DNA of 64,000 nt from Spirillospora albida. Lineage in GTDB: Bacteria > Actinomycetota > Actinomycetes > Streptosporangiales > Streptosporangiaceae. This document shows positions 53,101 to 61,856 of this stretch, one piece after another (the first letter of the stretch is position 1; each line of letters begins with the position of its first letter). The translations under genes were made by a program, and so were the position numbers. The stretch spans positions 1 to 64,000 of the forward strand of contig NZ_JOFJ01000016.1 of assembly GCF_000718255.1 (NCBI RefSeq). Direction: 5' to 3'. The notes beneath the pieces were generated by a model that searched no databases, had not been told where the DNA came from, and saw only the letters and a program-made list of their open reading frames with translations.

Positions 53101-54119
53101 GACCCGCGTTCGCGGAGCAGGTCGAGGACGGCCTGCTCGATGGGGCCCTGGGTGGCGAGCTGGCCGACCTCCGCGTCGACGCCCAGTTCCCCCAGGGCGG
53201 GCGCGATCGTTCTGCCCTCTTCGTACAGCTCGATGATCCTGGGGTCGATGTAGGACGCGCGCGCGACCGCGGGGGTGTTGCCGAGGTACCGCGCGACCTC
53301 CTTGACGACCCGGACGATGGCCCGGTTCCGCGCCGTGTCGCTGCCGGCGGCCCGCACCGAGACGGCGAGGCCGACGGCGGCGAGGACGGTGGCGTGCCAG
53401 GTCCGGAAGTCCTTGGCGGTGAAGTCGCCGCCGGTGATCTCCCGGATGAAGTCGTTGATGTCGGACGCGGTGACGTCGTGCCAGCCGCGGTCCGTCCGGT
53501 AGGCGAGGAGTTCGGGGGAGTCGTCCGGGCGGCGCCGCAGCCCGTGGACGACCTTGCAGACCTCCTCGTCCGCGACGCGCTGGAAGCGCTCCTTGGAGCC
53601 CTTGGCCGGGTAGTCGAACGCGACCTCGCCCTTGCCGCAGGTGACGTGCTCCCTCAGGACGGTGGCGAGCCCGTAGGTGCCGTTCTCCGCCGCGTACGCC
53701 TCGCTGCCGATGCGGAAGAACCCGAGGTCGATCAGGCGGACGGCGGCGGAGAGGACGCGCTCGCGCGTGTACCCGCGTCCGGCCAGATGGGTCGCGATGG
53801 TCGCGCGCACATCGGGCAGGCGCTCGGCGAGTTCCAGGACGTGGTCGTGCTTCTCCTTGTCGCGCTGCTCCCGCCAGGCGTCGTGGTAGAGGTACTGGCG
53901 GCGCCCGGCCGTGTCGGTGCCCATCGCCTGGATGTGGCCGTCGTGGTCGGGGCAGATCCACACGTCCCGCCACGCGGGCGGGATCACGAGCGCCTTGATG
54001 CGCGCCTTCTCGGCCGGGTCCTTCAGGGGGTGCCCGTCCAGCCCGATGTAGCGGAACCCCTTGCCGCACTTCACCCGCCTGAGTCCCGGCTCGGCGGGGT
54101 CGCTGCGCCGCAGATCCAT
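53097..54119 (-). CDS. DNA topoisomerase IB (poxvirus type)
   Basis: A 340-residue type IB topoisomerase. The N-terminal DNA-contact domain (1-80) has GFRYIGLDGHPLKD. The catalytic domain shows FFRIGSEAYA (Arg136), KDFRTWHATVLAA (236-248, containing the second catalytic region) and the nucleophile Tyr290 in ARASYIDPRI. It relaxes supercoils by a 3'-phosphotyrosyl intermediate without ATP. Such small IB enzymes are frequent in actinomycetes alongside stress genes. The end overlaps the phosphoesterase gene by four bases. Confidence 0.93.
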   Translation of the reverse strand: MDLRRSDPAEPGLRRVKCGKGFRYIGLDGHPLKDPAEKARIKALVIPPAWRDVWICPDHDGHIQAMGTDTAGRRQYLYHDAWREQRDKEKHDHVLELAERLPDVRATIATHLAGRGYTRERVLSAAVRLIDLGFFRIGSEAYAAENGTYGLATVLREHVTCGKGEVAFDYPAKGSKERFQRVADEEVCKVVHGLRRRPDDSPELLAYRTDRGWHDVTASDINDFIREITGGDFTAKDFRTWHATVLAAVGLAVSVRAAGSDTARNRAIVRVVKEVARYLGNTPAVARASYIDPRIIELYEEGRTIAPALGELGVDAEVGQLATQGPIEQAVLDLLRERGS

Positions 54120-54123
54120 CCGC

Positions 54124-54975
54124 TCAGCCCGGGTGGATCTCGCCGCCGGCGGGCACCAGCGTCTGCCCGGTGTAGTAGGACGACAGGCGGTTGGACGCGA
54201 AGAAGACGTACGACGGCGCGATCTCGTCCGGGTCGGCCGCCCGTTCCATGGGAGCCTGCTTCCCGAACCCCTCCACCTTCTCGTCGGGGAACGTGGCGGG
54301 GATGAGGGGCGTCCAGACGGGGCCCGGCGCGACGCAGTTGACGCGGATCTCGCGATCCTGGAGGTTCTGCGCGAGGGACTGGGCCAGCACCATCGCGGCG
54401 CCCTTGCTGGCCGCGTAGTCGATCAGCTCCTTGTTGCCGCGCAGCCCGTTGATGGAGCCGGTGATGATGATGGACGAGCCCTTCCCGAGATGGTCGAGCG
54501 CGGCCTGGACCGTCCAGAAGAGGGCGTAGACGTTGACCTCGAAGGTCCGGCGCAGCTGGGCGTCGTCGATCTCGCGGACGTCCTTCACCGGGGCCTGGGT
54601 GCCGTGGTGCAGGACGAGCACGTCCAGCCCGCCGAGGTCGCGGACGGTGTGCTCGACCACCTGGCGGCAGTGCCGCTCCTCGGCGAGGTCGCCGCCGAAG
54701 GTCGCGCACGTGCGGCCCTCGGCCCGGACGAGCTCCGCCGTGCGCCGGGCGTCGTCGTCCTCGCTGAGGTAGGTGAGCGCGACGTCCGCGCCCTCCTTGG
54801 CGAACGCGACGGCCACCGCGCGGCCGATGCCGGAGTCGCCGCCGGTGATCAGGGCCCGGCGGCCGGCCAGATGCCCCGCGCCGGTGTAGTCGCGCATCTC
54901 GTCGCGCGGTTCGGGCGACATGTCCTCGGTGCGCCCCGGGTAGGGCTGGGTCTGTGCGCGCGGGGTTCCGCTCAT
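54124..54975 (-). CDS. SDR family oxidoreductase (YghA-like)
   Basis: A 283-residue short-chain dehydrogenase from ATG 54975. An N-terminal hydrophilic extension of about 38 residues, as in YghA-type SDRs, precedes the Rossmann fold. The cofactor loop TGGDSGIG is at 44-51 and the catalytic Ser174, Tyr187 and Lys191 are in ITGSINGLRG and DYAASKGA. The gene ends four bases before the topoisomerase gene on the same strand, so they may be cotranscribed. Substrate unknown; NADP preference is not determinable. Confidence 0.9.
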   Translation of the reverse strand: MSGTPRAQTQPYPGRTEDMSPEPRDEMRDYTGAGHLAGRRALITGGDSGIGRAVAVAFAKEGADVALTYLSEDDDARRTAELVRAEGRTCATFGGDLAEERHCRQVVEHTVRDLGGLDVLVLHHGTQAPVKDVREIDDAQLRRTFEVNVYALFWTVQAALDHLGKGSSIIITGSINGLRGNKELIDYAASKGAAMVLAQSLAQNLQDREIRVNCVAPGPVWTPLIPATFPDEKVEGFGKQAPMERAADPDEIAPSYVFFASNRLSSYYTGQTLVPAGGEIHPG

Positions 54976-55166
54976 CCGGTCGTTCCTCCCCCTGGGATCC
55001 GTCCTGGCGGGCGGGTGCCCGGAGGCGCGGGGGGCAAACATCCCCGTATGGTGACCCACAGGTAACTTCGCGGTCCGCTAGAGGGCGGGCCGTGCGCAGA
55101 GCCCGGGGTGACGTCTGGGTAACATCACCCCGAACCACATTCGGTCCCTGACGTAAGGTGCTGCTT

Positions 55167-55940
55167 ATGGAACTGAACGGAGTTTCCGCCGTCGTATCCG
55201 GTGGCGCGAGCGGCCTCGGTGAGGCCTGCGTCCGCACGCTGGCCGCCGCGGGCGCCAAGGTGGTCGTCGCCGACCTCAACGAGGACAAGGGCAAGAAGCT
55301 CGCCGACGAGATCGGCGGCGTCTTCGTCAAGACGGACGTCTCCAGCGAGGAGCAGGTGCAGGCCGCCGTGCAGGCGGCCGTCGACACCGGCGCCCCGCTG
55401 CGCGTCATCGTCAACAGCGCCGGCATCGGCTGGGCCTCGCGGACCGTCGGCCGCGACGGCACCCCGCACGACCTCGGCCAGTTCGAGACCGTCATCAGGA
55501 TCAACCTGATCGGCACCTTCAACCTCATGCGGATCGGCGCCTCGGCCATCTCCAAGACCGAGCCGGCCGACGCCGACGGCCTGCGCGGCGTGGTGATCAA
55601 CACCGCGTCCGTCGCGGCGCTAGAGGGCCAGACCGGCCAGGTCGCCTACTCGGCGTCGAAGGGCGGCATCGTCGGCATGACGCTGCCCGCCGCCCGCGAC
55701 CTCGCCGCGATCGGCGTCCGCGTCAACACCATCTGCCCCGGCATCATCGACACGCCGATCTACGGCGAGGGCGAGGCCGCCGAGGCGTTCAAGGCCAAGC
55801 TGGCCGCCCCCGTCCCGTTCCCGAAGCGCATGGGCAAGGCGTCGGAGTTCGCGCACCTCGTGAAGTCGCTCATCGAGAACGACTACATGAACGGCGAGAC
55901 CATCCGCTTCGACGGCGGCATCCGCTTCCAGCCGAAGTGA
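55167..55940 (+). CDS. SDR, 3-hydroxyacyl-CoA dehydrogenase type
   Basis: A 257-residue SDR starting at ATG 55167. The NAD loop GGASGLGEA is at 12-20, with Asp36 (VVVADL) indicating NAD preference. Catalytic Ser148, Tyr161 and Lys165 are in INTASVAALEG and QVAYSASKGG. Sequence pattern resembles 17-beta-HSD type 10 / type 2 3-hydroxyacyl-CoA dehydrogenases. The enoyl-CoA hydratase eight bases downstream supports a beta-oxidation role: together they would catalyse hydration of the double bond and oxidation of the hydroxyl. Confidence 0.88.
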   Translation: MELNGVSAVVSGGASGLGEACVRTLAAAGAKVVVADLNEDKGKKLADEIGGVFVKTDVSSEEQVQAAVQAAVDTGAPLRVIVNSAGIGWASRTVGRDGTPHDLGQFETVIRINLIGTFNLMRIGASAISKTEPADADGLRGVVINTASVAALEGQTGQVAYSASKGGIVGMTLPAARDLAAIGVRVNTICPGIIDTPIYGEGEAAEAFKAKLAAPVPFPKRMGKASEFAHLVKSLIENDYMNGETIRFDGGIRFQPK

Positions 55941-55948
55941 GGCACTGA

Positions 55949-56713
55949 ATGACCGACGCTGTTCTGACCGAGGAGGACGGCGCCGTCCTCGTCATCACGA
56001 TCAACCGGCCCGAGGCCCGCAACGCCGTCAACGGCGCGGTGGCCCAGGGGATCGCGGCGGCGCTGGACGAGCTGGACTCCCGCAAGGACCTGTCGATCGG
56101 CGTCCTGACCGGCGCCGGCGGCACGTTCTGCGCGGGCATGGACCTCAAGGGCTTCCTGACCGGGGACAACCCGATCGTGGAGGGCCGCGGGTTCGCCGGC
56201 ATCGTCGAGCGTCCGGCGGCCAAGCCGCTGATCGCCGCGATCGAGGGCTACGCCCTGGCCGGCGGGTGCGAGATCGCGCTGTCCTGCGACATGGTCGTCG
56301 CGGCCCGGGACGCCCAGTTCGGGCTGCCCGAGCCGAAGCGCGGCCTCGTCGCGGCGGGCGGCGGTCTGCTGCGGCTTCCGCAGCGGATCCCGTTCCACAT
56401 CGCCATGGAGATCGCCCTGACCGGCGACAAGTACCCGGCGGAGCGGATGGCCGAGCTCGGGTTCGTCAACCGGCTCACCGAGCCGGGCGGCGCGCTGGCC
56501 GCGGCCCGCGAGCTGGCCCTGAAGGTCGCCGAGAACGCCCCGCTGGCGCTCGCGGCGACCAAGAAGGTCATCGTCGAGTCCCCGACCTGGGGCCCGGACG
56601 AGGTGTGGAAGAAGCAGCAGGAGGTCACGCTGCCGGTCTTCACCTCCAAGGACGCCCAGGAGGGCCCGGCGGCCTTCGCCGAGAAGCGCAAGCCGAACTG
56701 GACGGGCGAGTAG
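55949..56713 (+). CDS. Enoyl-CoA hydratase/isomerase (crotonase family)
   Basis: A 254-residue crotonase. Oxyanion-hole segments are GGTFCAGMDLKGF (58-70) and EGYALAGGCEIALSCD (99-114). Glu108 and Glu128 (GLPEPKRG) occupy the two catalytic glutamate positions of hydratases, so hydration rather than another crotonase reaction is likely. It forms a two-gene unit with the preceding SDR. It ends in a strong terminator. Confidence 0.9.
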   Translation: MTDAVLTEEDGAVLVITINRPEARNAVNGAVAQGIAAALDELDSRKDLSIGVLTGAGGTFCAGMDLKGFLTGDNPIVEGRGFAGIVERPAAKPLIAAIEGYALAGGCEIALSCDMVVAARDAQFGLPEPKRGLVAAGGGLLRLPQRIPFHIAMEIALTGDKYPAERMAELGFVNRLTEPGGALAAARELALKVAENAPLALAATKKVIVESPTWGPDEVWKKQQEVTLPVFTSKDAQEGPAAFAEKRKPNWTGE

Positions 56714-56728
56714 CCCGGCGGTTCTCGC

Positions 56729-56762
56729 GGACGCCCGGAGCGGAAGAGCGCTCCGGGCGTCC
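56729..56762 (+). terminator. Terminator of the SDR/crotonase unit
   Basis: A perfect 14-bp stem, GGACGCCCGGAGCG (56729-56742) and CGCTCCGGGCGTCC (56749-56762), with loop GAAGAG. Confidence 0.85.
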
Positions 56763-56856
56763 GGCATTTCCGGCTTGCCGCCCGATACCCCTTACCGCGG
56801 GGTAAGTCATCCCGTACTCTTTTGGGGGCGCCTTACCTGATCTTGGGAGTGGACAT

Positions 56857-57933
56857 ATGAGACGGAACGCGGTGCTGGCCGGGGTGACGGCCCTTGCCTG
56901 CGGCGCCGGGATGGTCGCGGTCGCCGCGCCCGCCCACGCCGCGAGCTGGCGCAACATCGGCAGCTCGGCCCTGGCCTACAACGGCAGCAACGACCGGGTC
57001 GACTTCGCGAGCAAGGGTGTCGGCTGGAGCGTCGGCGCGGCCGGCTCGTTCTTCAGTCCGCAGGCCAAGATCGTCCGCTGGAACGGCTCGGCGTGGGTCG
57101 GCCAGACCAGCCCGGTCGGCTTCACCCCGACCGACGTCGCCGCCGCGAGCGCGAGCCGCGCCTGGATCGTCGGCTACAGCCTCGGCGGGACGCTCGGCCT
57201 CTACTGGAACGGCACCACGTGGGCCAAGGTCGCCTGGCCGGGCGGGGTCACCCTGCCCACCCAGGTCGCCGCCGCCACCGACGGCACCGCCTACTCGATC
57301 GGCGGGCTCGACTCGTCCGCCGGGGGCATCAGCGCCATTCTCCGCTGGACGGGCACCGCCTGGACGGACGCGAAGGTCCCGCTGCCCGCCTCGTCCTCCA
57401 TCACGGCCGTGGACGTCAAGGCCAAGAACAACGTGTGGCTCGCGGGCACCACGACGAGCGGCACGACCGTGACCGGTCTCGTGATGCACTACAACGGCTC
57501 CACCTGGCGGACCATCAAGATCCCGGGATCGGTCGGCGTCCCCGCCTACCAGGCCGTCATGCACCGCATCGTGGTGAACTCGCCGACGAACGTCTACGTC
57601 CTGCGGGTCAAGCAGAACGCCCAGGTCACCAACGCGCTGCTGCACTACAACGGCAGCGCCTGGCGGACGGTCAACACCCCGCTGAACGCCGCCGGAATCG
57701 GCCTGTCCTCGGACGGGGCGAGCGGTGTGGTCATGCTCCCGATCACCACGGGCACCAAGACGCAGTACATGCACTACAGCGGCACCGCCTGGACGACCCT
57801 GAACGGCCCGGCCCGCACCGGCACCGTCCAGGCCGGCGACCTCGACCACCGTCCCGGCACGGCCGCGCTCGTCAGCGCCGGCACCGCGTCCACCCCCGAG
57901 AAGAAGACCCCCTTCATCGAATATTTCGGCTGA
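56857..57933 (+). CDS. Secreted repeat protein, beta-propeller-like
   Basis: A 358-residue exported protein with signal peptide 1-29 ending AHA-A. The mature part is built from units of about 45-50 residues, each with a motif W/Y-N-G-S/T-x-W: RWNGSAWVGQ, YWNGTTWAKV, RWTGTAWTDA, HYNGSTWRTI, HYNGSAWRTV and HYSGTAWTTL. Six such units fit a beta-propeller. No catalytic residues, no sortase signal. It may bind surface glycans or proteins; this is inference from fold. It stands alone behind its own terminator-flanked region. Confidence 0.75.
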   Translation: MRRNAVLAGVTALACGAGMVAVAAPAHAASWRNIGSSALAYNGSNDRVDFASKGVGWSVGAAGSFFSPQAKIVRWNGSAWVGQTSPVGFTPTDVAAASASRAWIVGYSLGGTLGLYWNGTTWAKVAWPGGVTLPTQVAAATDGTAYSIGGLDSSAGGISAILRWTGTAWTDAKVPLPASSSITAVDVKAKNNVWLAGTTTSGTTVTGLVMHYNGSTWRTIKIPGSVGVPAYQAVMHRIVVNSPTNVYVLRVKQNAQVTNALLHYNGSAWRTVNTPLNAAGIGLSSDGASGVVMLPITTGTKTQYMHYSGTAWTTLNGPARTGTVQAGDLDHRPGTAALVSAGTASTPEKKTPFIEYFG

Positions 57934-57962
57934 CCTCGAGCGGCTCGGCCGGCAGGACGCCG

Positions 57963-57999
57963 AACGCCCGTCTCCCTCCTCGCGGAGGGGGCGGGCGTT
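57963..57999. terminator. Bidirectional terminator between convergent genes
   Basis: AACGCCCG (57963-57970) pairs with CGGGCGTT (57992-57999), with an inner CCTCC/GGAGG stem. T residues flank both sides. It separates the propeller gene from arfB. Confidence 0.8.
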
Positions 58000-58011
58000 T
58001 CGCCGTCCGGG

Positions 58012-58437
58012 TCAGTGCCAGCGCCTGGAGCGGTCCTTCTTGATCGCCGAGCGCTGCTTCTTGTGCTGCAGGCGGCGCTCGTTGATGCCGCGCGGGACCT
58101 TCTTGGGGATCCGCTTCTTGGGGGGCGGGGCCGTCGCCTCGGCCAGCAGGGCGGCGAGGCGGGCGCGTGCGGCGTCGCGGTTGCGCTGCTGGGAGCGGTA
58201 CTCCTCGGCGCGGATGGTGAGGACGCCGCGGACGAGCCGTCCGGCGAGGCGGTTCAGGGCGCGGTCGCGCAGGACGTCCGGGATGGAGGGGGAGTTCGCC
58301 ACGTCGAAGCTGAGCTCGGCGGCGGTGGCGCTGGTGTTGACATGCTGGCCGCCCGGCCCGGACGAGCGGGAGAAGCGCCAGCCGAGCTCGGACTCCGGGA
58401 TGGAGAGCGAGCCGCTGACGAGGATCCGGTCGGACAT
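58012..58437 (-). CDS. arfB: Alternative ribosome-rescue peptidyl-tRNA hydrolase ArfB
   Basis: A 141-residue protein with a release-factor-like GGQ domain: SSGPGGQHVNT with GGQ at 29-31. The basic C-terminal tail (PKKRIPKKVPRG, LQHKKQRSAIKKDRSRR) enters the mRNA channel of stalled ribosomes. It lacks the codon-reading domain of true release factors. It would free ribosomes stalled without a stop codon, as backup to tmRNA. Confidence 0.93.
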   Translation of the reverse strand: MSDRILVSGSLSIPESELGWRFSRSSGPGGQHVNTSATAAELSFDVANSPSIPDVLRDRALNRLAGRLVRGVLTIRAEEYRSQQRNRDAARARLAALLAEATAPPPKKRIPKKVPRGINERRLQHKKQRSAIKKDRSRRWH

Positions 58438-58532
58438 GCCCCCGATTATCCCGTCCGGGGACGGAAGTGTCGTCCCGTTTTCATCGGGAGGCGTGTGGCG
58501 ACAACTGCAAGTACTTACTTACACTGAGGGCC

Positions 58533-59378
58533 ATGAGCGATGGACTGTTCCACGACGACGACCTCATCCGCGTCATCAGCCGCGAGGGCGCGCTGATCGC
58601 GGCCGGCGGGGCGGCGTCCCTGCTCCAGACCGCGCACCCCAAGGTCGCCCAGGGTGTGTTCGACCACAGCTACACGGCCGAGGACCCCGTGCGCCGGCTG
58701 CGCAACACGATGGGCTGGCTCTACGTCGTGCAGTTCGGCACCCGGGAGGAGGCCGAGACGCTCAGCGCCTTCGTCACCAAGGGGCACGACTCCATCACCG
58801 GCCCGGACTACCAGGCGAACGACCCCGAGCTCCAGGTCTGGGTCGCGGCCACCCTGTTCGCCGTGGCGACGCAGTTCTACCAGCTGCTGTTCCGCCGGAG
58901 GTTCACCGAGCGGGAGCTGGAGGAGTACTACGGCCAGACGAAGATCTACGCCACCATTCTCGGCTGCCCCGAGGAGCGGATGCCCGCGACCTACCGGGAC
59001 TTCCGCGAGTACTACGCGAACATGGTGAACACGCTGCGGATCTCGGACGTCTCGCGCGCCGTCGCCGAGCAGGTCCTCGACCCGAAGGTCCCCGCGGGCC
59101 TCCTCGCCGCGCCCGGCCTCGCCGCCGTCCGGCTGATCACCGCCGGGCTGATGCCGGCGCCCCTGCGCGAGCAGTACGGGTGGAAGTGGAACGCGGCGCG
59201 CGAGCGGCGCTTCCACCTGCTCATGAGCGCGCTCGCGGTCGTCTACCCCCGGCTGCCGCTGCGCGTCCGGACGATGCCGCGCGAGTACTACCTGTTCGCC
59301 ACCCGCCGGATGCTGGCCAAGATGAGCAGGACGCGCCGTCCCGCCATCACGGTCCGCACCAACGAGTCCGCCGCCTGA
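58533..59378 (+). CDS. Oxygenase MpaB-like (DUF2236/latex-clearing-protein related)
   Basis: A 281-residue helical protein from ATG 58533. Family blocks are GALIAAGGAASLLQTAHPKV with the axial-type His at about 35, FDHSYTAEDPVRRLRNTMGW and, further on, ATTYREF-like ATYRDFREYYANMV. MpaB and rubber-cleaving Lcp proteins bind heme through conserved histidines and act on non-activated carbon chains. Substrate unknown. An AAGTACTT palindrome (58509-58516) lies just ahead of the start and may be an operator. Confidence 0.82.
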   Translation: MSDGLFHDDDLIRVISREGALIAAGGAASLLQTAHPKVAQGVFDHSYTAEDPVRRLRNTMGWLYVVQFGTREEAETLSAFVTKGHDSITGPDYQANDPELQVWVAATLFAVATQFYQLLFRRRFTERELEEYYGQTKIYATILGCPEERMPATYRDFREYYANMVNTLRISDVSRAVAEQVLDPKVPAGLLAAPGLAAVRLITAGLMPAPLREQYGWKWNAARERRFHLLMSALAVVYPRLPLRVRTMPREYYLFATRRMLAKMSRTRRPAITVRTNESAA

Positions 59379-59415
59379 CACCCGAGCCGCACGCGCCCGC
59401 CTCCTGAAGGCGGGA

Positions 59416-59447
59416 CGGCCGCGCGCCCCCGGAGGGGCGCGCGGCCG
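59416..59447. terminator. Hairpin between convergent MpaB-like and histidine kinase genes
   Basis: A perfect 14-bp stem, CGGCCGCGCGCCCC (59416-59429) and GGGGCGCGCGGCCG (59434-59447), loop of four. It can end transcripts from both sides. Confidence 0.8.
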
Positions 59448-59548
59448 AGGTCCGGGGCCCCCGAACCCGGCCCGGCCGGGGACCCCGGTCACCGGGCGCC
59501 GCCCGTCCGCCCGCTCCCCCCAGAGCCTGAGGAGGAACCCGGCGTGGG

Positions 59549-61051
59549 CTACGCCTCGTCCAGCGGCAGGACGACCCGGAACGTCGCGCCCGGCGCCCCA
59601 CCCGCCTGCCCGCCCACGGACTCGCCCTCGACCGCCATGCCGCCGGACTCGACCTCCACGGCTCCGCCGTGCGCGGCGACCAGGGCCGCGACGATCGCGA
59701 GGCCGAGGCCCGTCCCGCCGTCCTCCCGCGAGCGCGCGCTGTCGACCCGGTAGAACCGCTCGAACACCCGCTCCCGCTGCTCGGGCGACAGCCCCGGCCC
59801 CCGGTCCGCGACCGCGAGCACCGCCGCCGGGACGCCGCGCAGCGTCCCCGGCCCGAGCCGCACCTCCACCGGTGAGCCCGCCGGCGTGTGCGCGAGCGCG
59901 TTCGACAGCAGGTTGCCGAGCACCTGCCGCAGCCGCGGCTCGTCCCCCCGCACCTGGTACGCCAGCCCGCCCTCGACCGACAGGCCGATCTCCCGGTCCG
60001 GCGCGAGGACCCGGGCCTCCTGGACGGCGTCCGCCGCGACCGCGAGCAGGTCAACCGGGCGCCGCTCGATCGGACGCTGCCGGTCCAGCCGGGCCAGCAG
60101 CAGCAGGTCCTCCACGAGCAGCCCCATCCGCGCCGCCGTCTCCTCGATCCGCCCGATCAGCCGCCCGGTCTCGGCGGGATCGCGGGCCGCGCCCTGCCGG
60201 TAGAACTCGGCGAACCCCCGGATCGCGGTCAGGGGCGTGCGGAGCTCGTGGCTCGCGTCCGCGACGAACCGCCGCATCCGCTCCTCCGAGCGCAGCGCGT
60301 TCTCCTCCGACCGGCGCGCCGCCGCCTCCGACTCCGCGCGCGCCCGGAACGCCGCCTCGATCTGCGTCAGCATCGCGTTGAGCGACCGGCCGAGCCGCCC
60401 CACCTCGGTGCCCGGATCGTCCTCCGGAACGCGCCGCGACAGGTCACCGGCGGCGATCGCCCCGGCGGTCTCCTCGATGGCCGACAGCGGCCGCAGGCTC
60501 GCCCGGACGACCCACACGCCGAGCCCCGTCAGGCCGGCCAGCACCACCAGCCCGACGATCACGTCGATCGCGACCAGCCGCCGCACGGTGCGGCGGATCT
60601 CGTCCATGTTCAGCGCGAGGACGATCACACCGCCCGGGATCGGCTCCGCGAGCACCCGCCACGCCGCCGTCGAACCGCCCGCCCCCCGCACGGTGAACGG
60701 CCTGCCCAGCCGCGTGCCGAGATCGGCGGGCAGCCGCGGGTACCCGGCCAGGCCGATCGCGGCGGTCGCCGTGATCTCGCGCCCCGACGCGTCCCGCAAC
60801 TGGCCGTACATCTCGCTCGGGATGCGGATCGCTACCCGTTCCCGGCCCCGCCTGAGCTGCGGGACGACCCGGTCGACGACCTGCGCCGCGGACGTGCGCA
60901 GCTGCTCGTCGGCCCGCCCCACGAGGTACCGCCGCAGCGCGGAGGCGCTCGCCCCGCTGATCACGATCATGCCGAGCGTGACGAGGACGAGCATCCCCGC
61001 GATCAGCTTGACCCGCAGCGGCGCCCGGTACCGCGAGACGCCCGCCGTCAC
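59549..61051 (-). CDS. Two-component sensor histidine kinase
   Basis: A 500-residue membrane kinase. GTG 61051 is chosen because it overlaps the regulator stop in GTGA. Two membrane spans (about 16-36 and 163-183) enclose an extracellular sensor of about 125 residues. HAMP follows (184-236), then the H-box DASHELRTPLTAIRGF with phospho-acceptor His268. The ATPase region has NLLSNALAHTP (N-box), DRGPGLSPEQRERVFERFYR and GGTGLGLAIVAALV. It phosphorylates the partner response regulator. Signal unknown. Confidence 0.93.
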   Translation of the reverse strand: MTAGVSRYRAPLRVKLIAGMLVLVTLGMIVISGASASALRRYLVGRADEQLRTSAAQVVDRVVPQLRRGRERVAIRIPSEMYGQLRDASGREITATAAIGLAGYPRLPADLGTRLGRPFTVRGAGGSTAAWRVLAEPIPGGVIVLALNMDEIRRTVRRLVAIDVIVGLVVLAGLTGLGVWVVRASLRPLSAIEETAGAIAAGDLSRRVPEDDPGTEVGRLGRSLNAMLTQIEAAFRARAESEAAARRSEENALRSEERMRRFVADASHELRTPLTAIRGFAEFYRQGAARDPAETGRLIGRIEETAARMGLLVEDLLLLARLDRQRPIERRPVDLLAVAADAVQEARVLAPDREIGLSVEGGLAYQVRGDEPRLRQVLGNLLSNALAHTPAGSPVEVRLGPGTLRGVPAAVLAVADRGPGLSPEQRERVFERFYRVDSARSREDGGTGLGLAIVAALVAAHGGAVEVESGGMAVEGESVGGQAGGAPGATFRVVLPLDEA

Positions 61052-61773
61052 GTCCCGCCCGGGGGCTCGCGCAGCACGTAGCCGACGCTGCGCAGCGTGT
61101 GGATCAGGCGCGGCTCCCCGGTGTCGACCTTCCGCCGCAGCGCCGACACGTACGACTCGACGATGCCCGAGTCGCCCTGGAAGTCGTAGTTCCACACGTG
61201 GTCGAGGATCTGCGCCTTCGACAGGACGCGTCCCGCGTTCGCCATGAGGTACCGCAGCAGCTTGAACTCGGTCGGCGACAGCTGCACCGGACGGCCGTCC
61301 CGCCACACCTCGTGGCTCTCCTCGTCCAGCTCCAGATGGGCGAACACCAGCCGCGGCGGCGGCTCGGCGCCCCCGCCGCGGAACCGCCGCAGGACCGCCC
61401 GGATCCGGGCGACGACCTCCTCCAGGCTGAACGGCTTGGTGACGTAGTCGTCGCCGCCGATCGTGAGGCCCTTCACGCGGTCCTGCACGGCGTCCCGGGC
61501 GGTGAGGAACAGGATCGGGGTGCGGTCGCCGCCGGACCGCAGCCGCCGTGCCACATCGAACCCGTCGATGTCGGGCAGCATCACGTCCAGGATGATCAGA
61601 TCGGGCCGGTGCCGCCGCGCCGCCCGGATCGCGTCCGCGCCGTTCGACGCGGTGACCACCGCGAAACCGGTGAAGCGCAGGCTGCCGGCGAGCAGTTCAA
61701 GGATGCTGGGCTCGTCCTCGACGACGAGCAGCATCGCCTCCGGCGTCCTGCCGCTCGTTTCCGGTTCGATCAC
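61048..61773 (-). CDS. OmpR/PhoB-family response regulator
   Basis: A 241-residue regulator. Receiver domain: acidic pair in VVEDEPS, phospho-acceptor Asp63 in ILDVMLPDIDGF, Thr in LFLTARDA and Lys in DDYVTKPF. The winged-helix output domain (about 140-235) has LSPTEFKLLRYLMANAGRVL and GIVESYVSALRRKVDTGEPR with HTLRSVGYVL. It is the first gene of the kinase pair. The pair resembles the MprAB/TcrXY-like actinobacterial groups, but orthology is not certain. Confidence 0.93.
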   Translation of the reverse strand: MIEPETSGRTPEAMLLVVEDEPSILELLAGSLRFTGFAVVTASNGADAIRAARRHRPDLIILDVMLPDIDGFDVARRLRSGGDRTPILFLTARDAVQDRVKGLTIGGDDYVTKPFSLEEVVARIRAVLRRFRGGGAEPPPRLVFAHLELDEESHEVWRDGRPVQLSPTEFKLLRYLMANAGRVLSKAQILDHVWNYDFQGDSGIVESYVSALRRKVDTGEPRLIHTLRSVGYVLREPPGGT

Positions 61774-61856
61774 GAATCACTCTCCACGCGCGGAGGTTCG
61801 CATCCCGACCTGAAAGTCCCCTGAACGCGAGCCGAGGAACCCCTGAGGGCCGGCGC

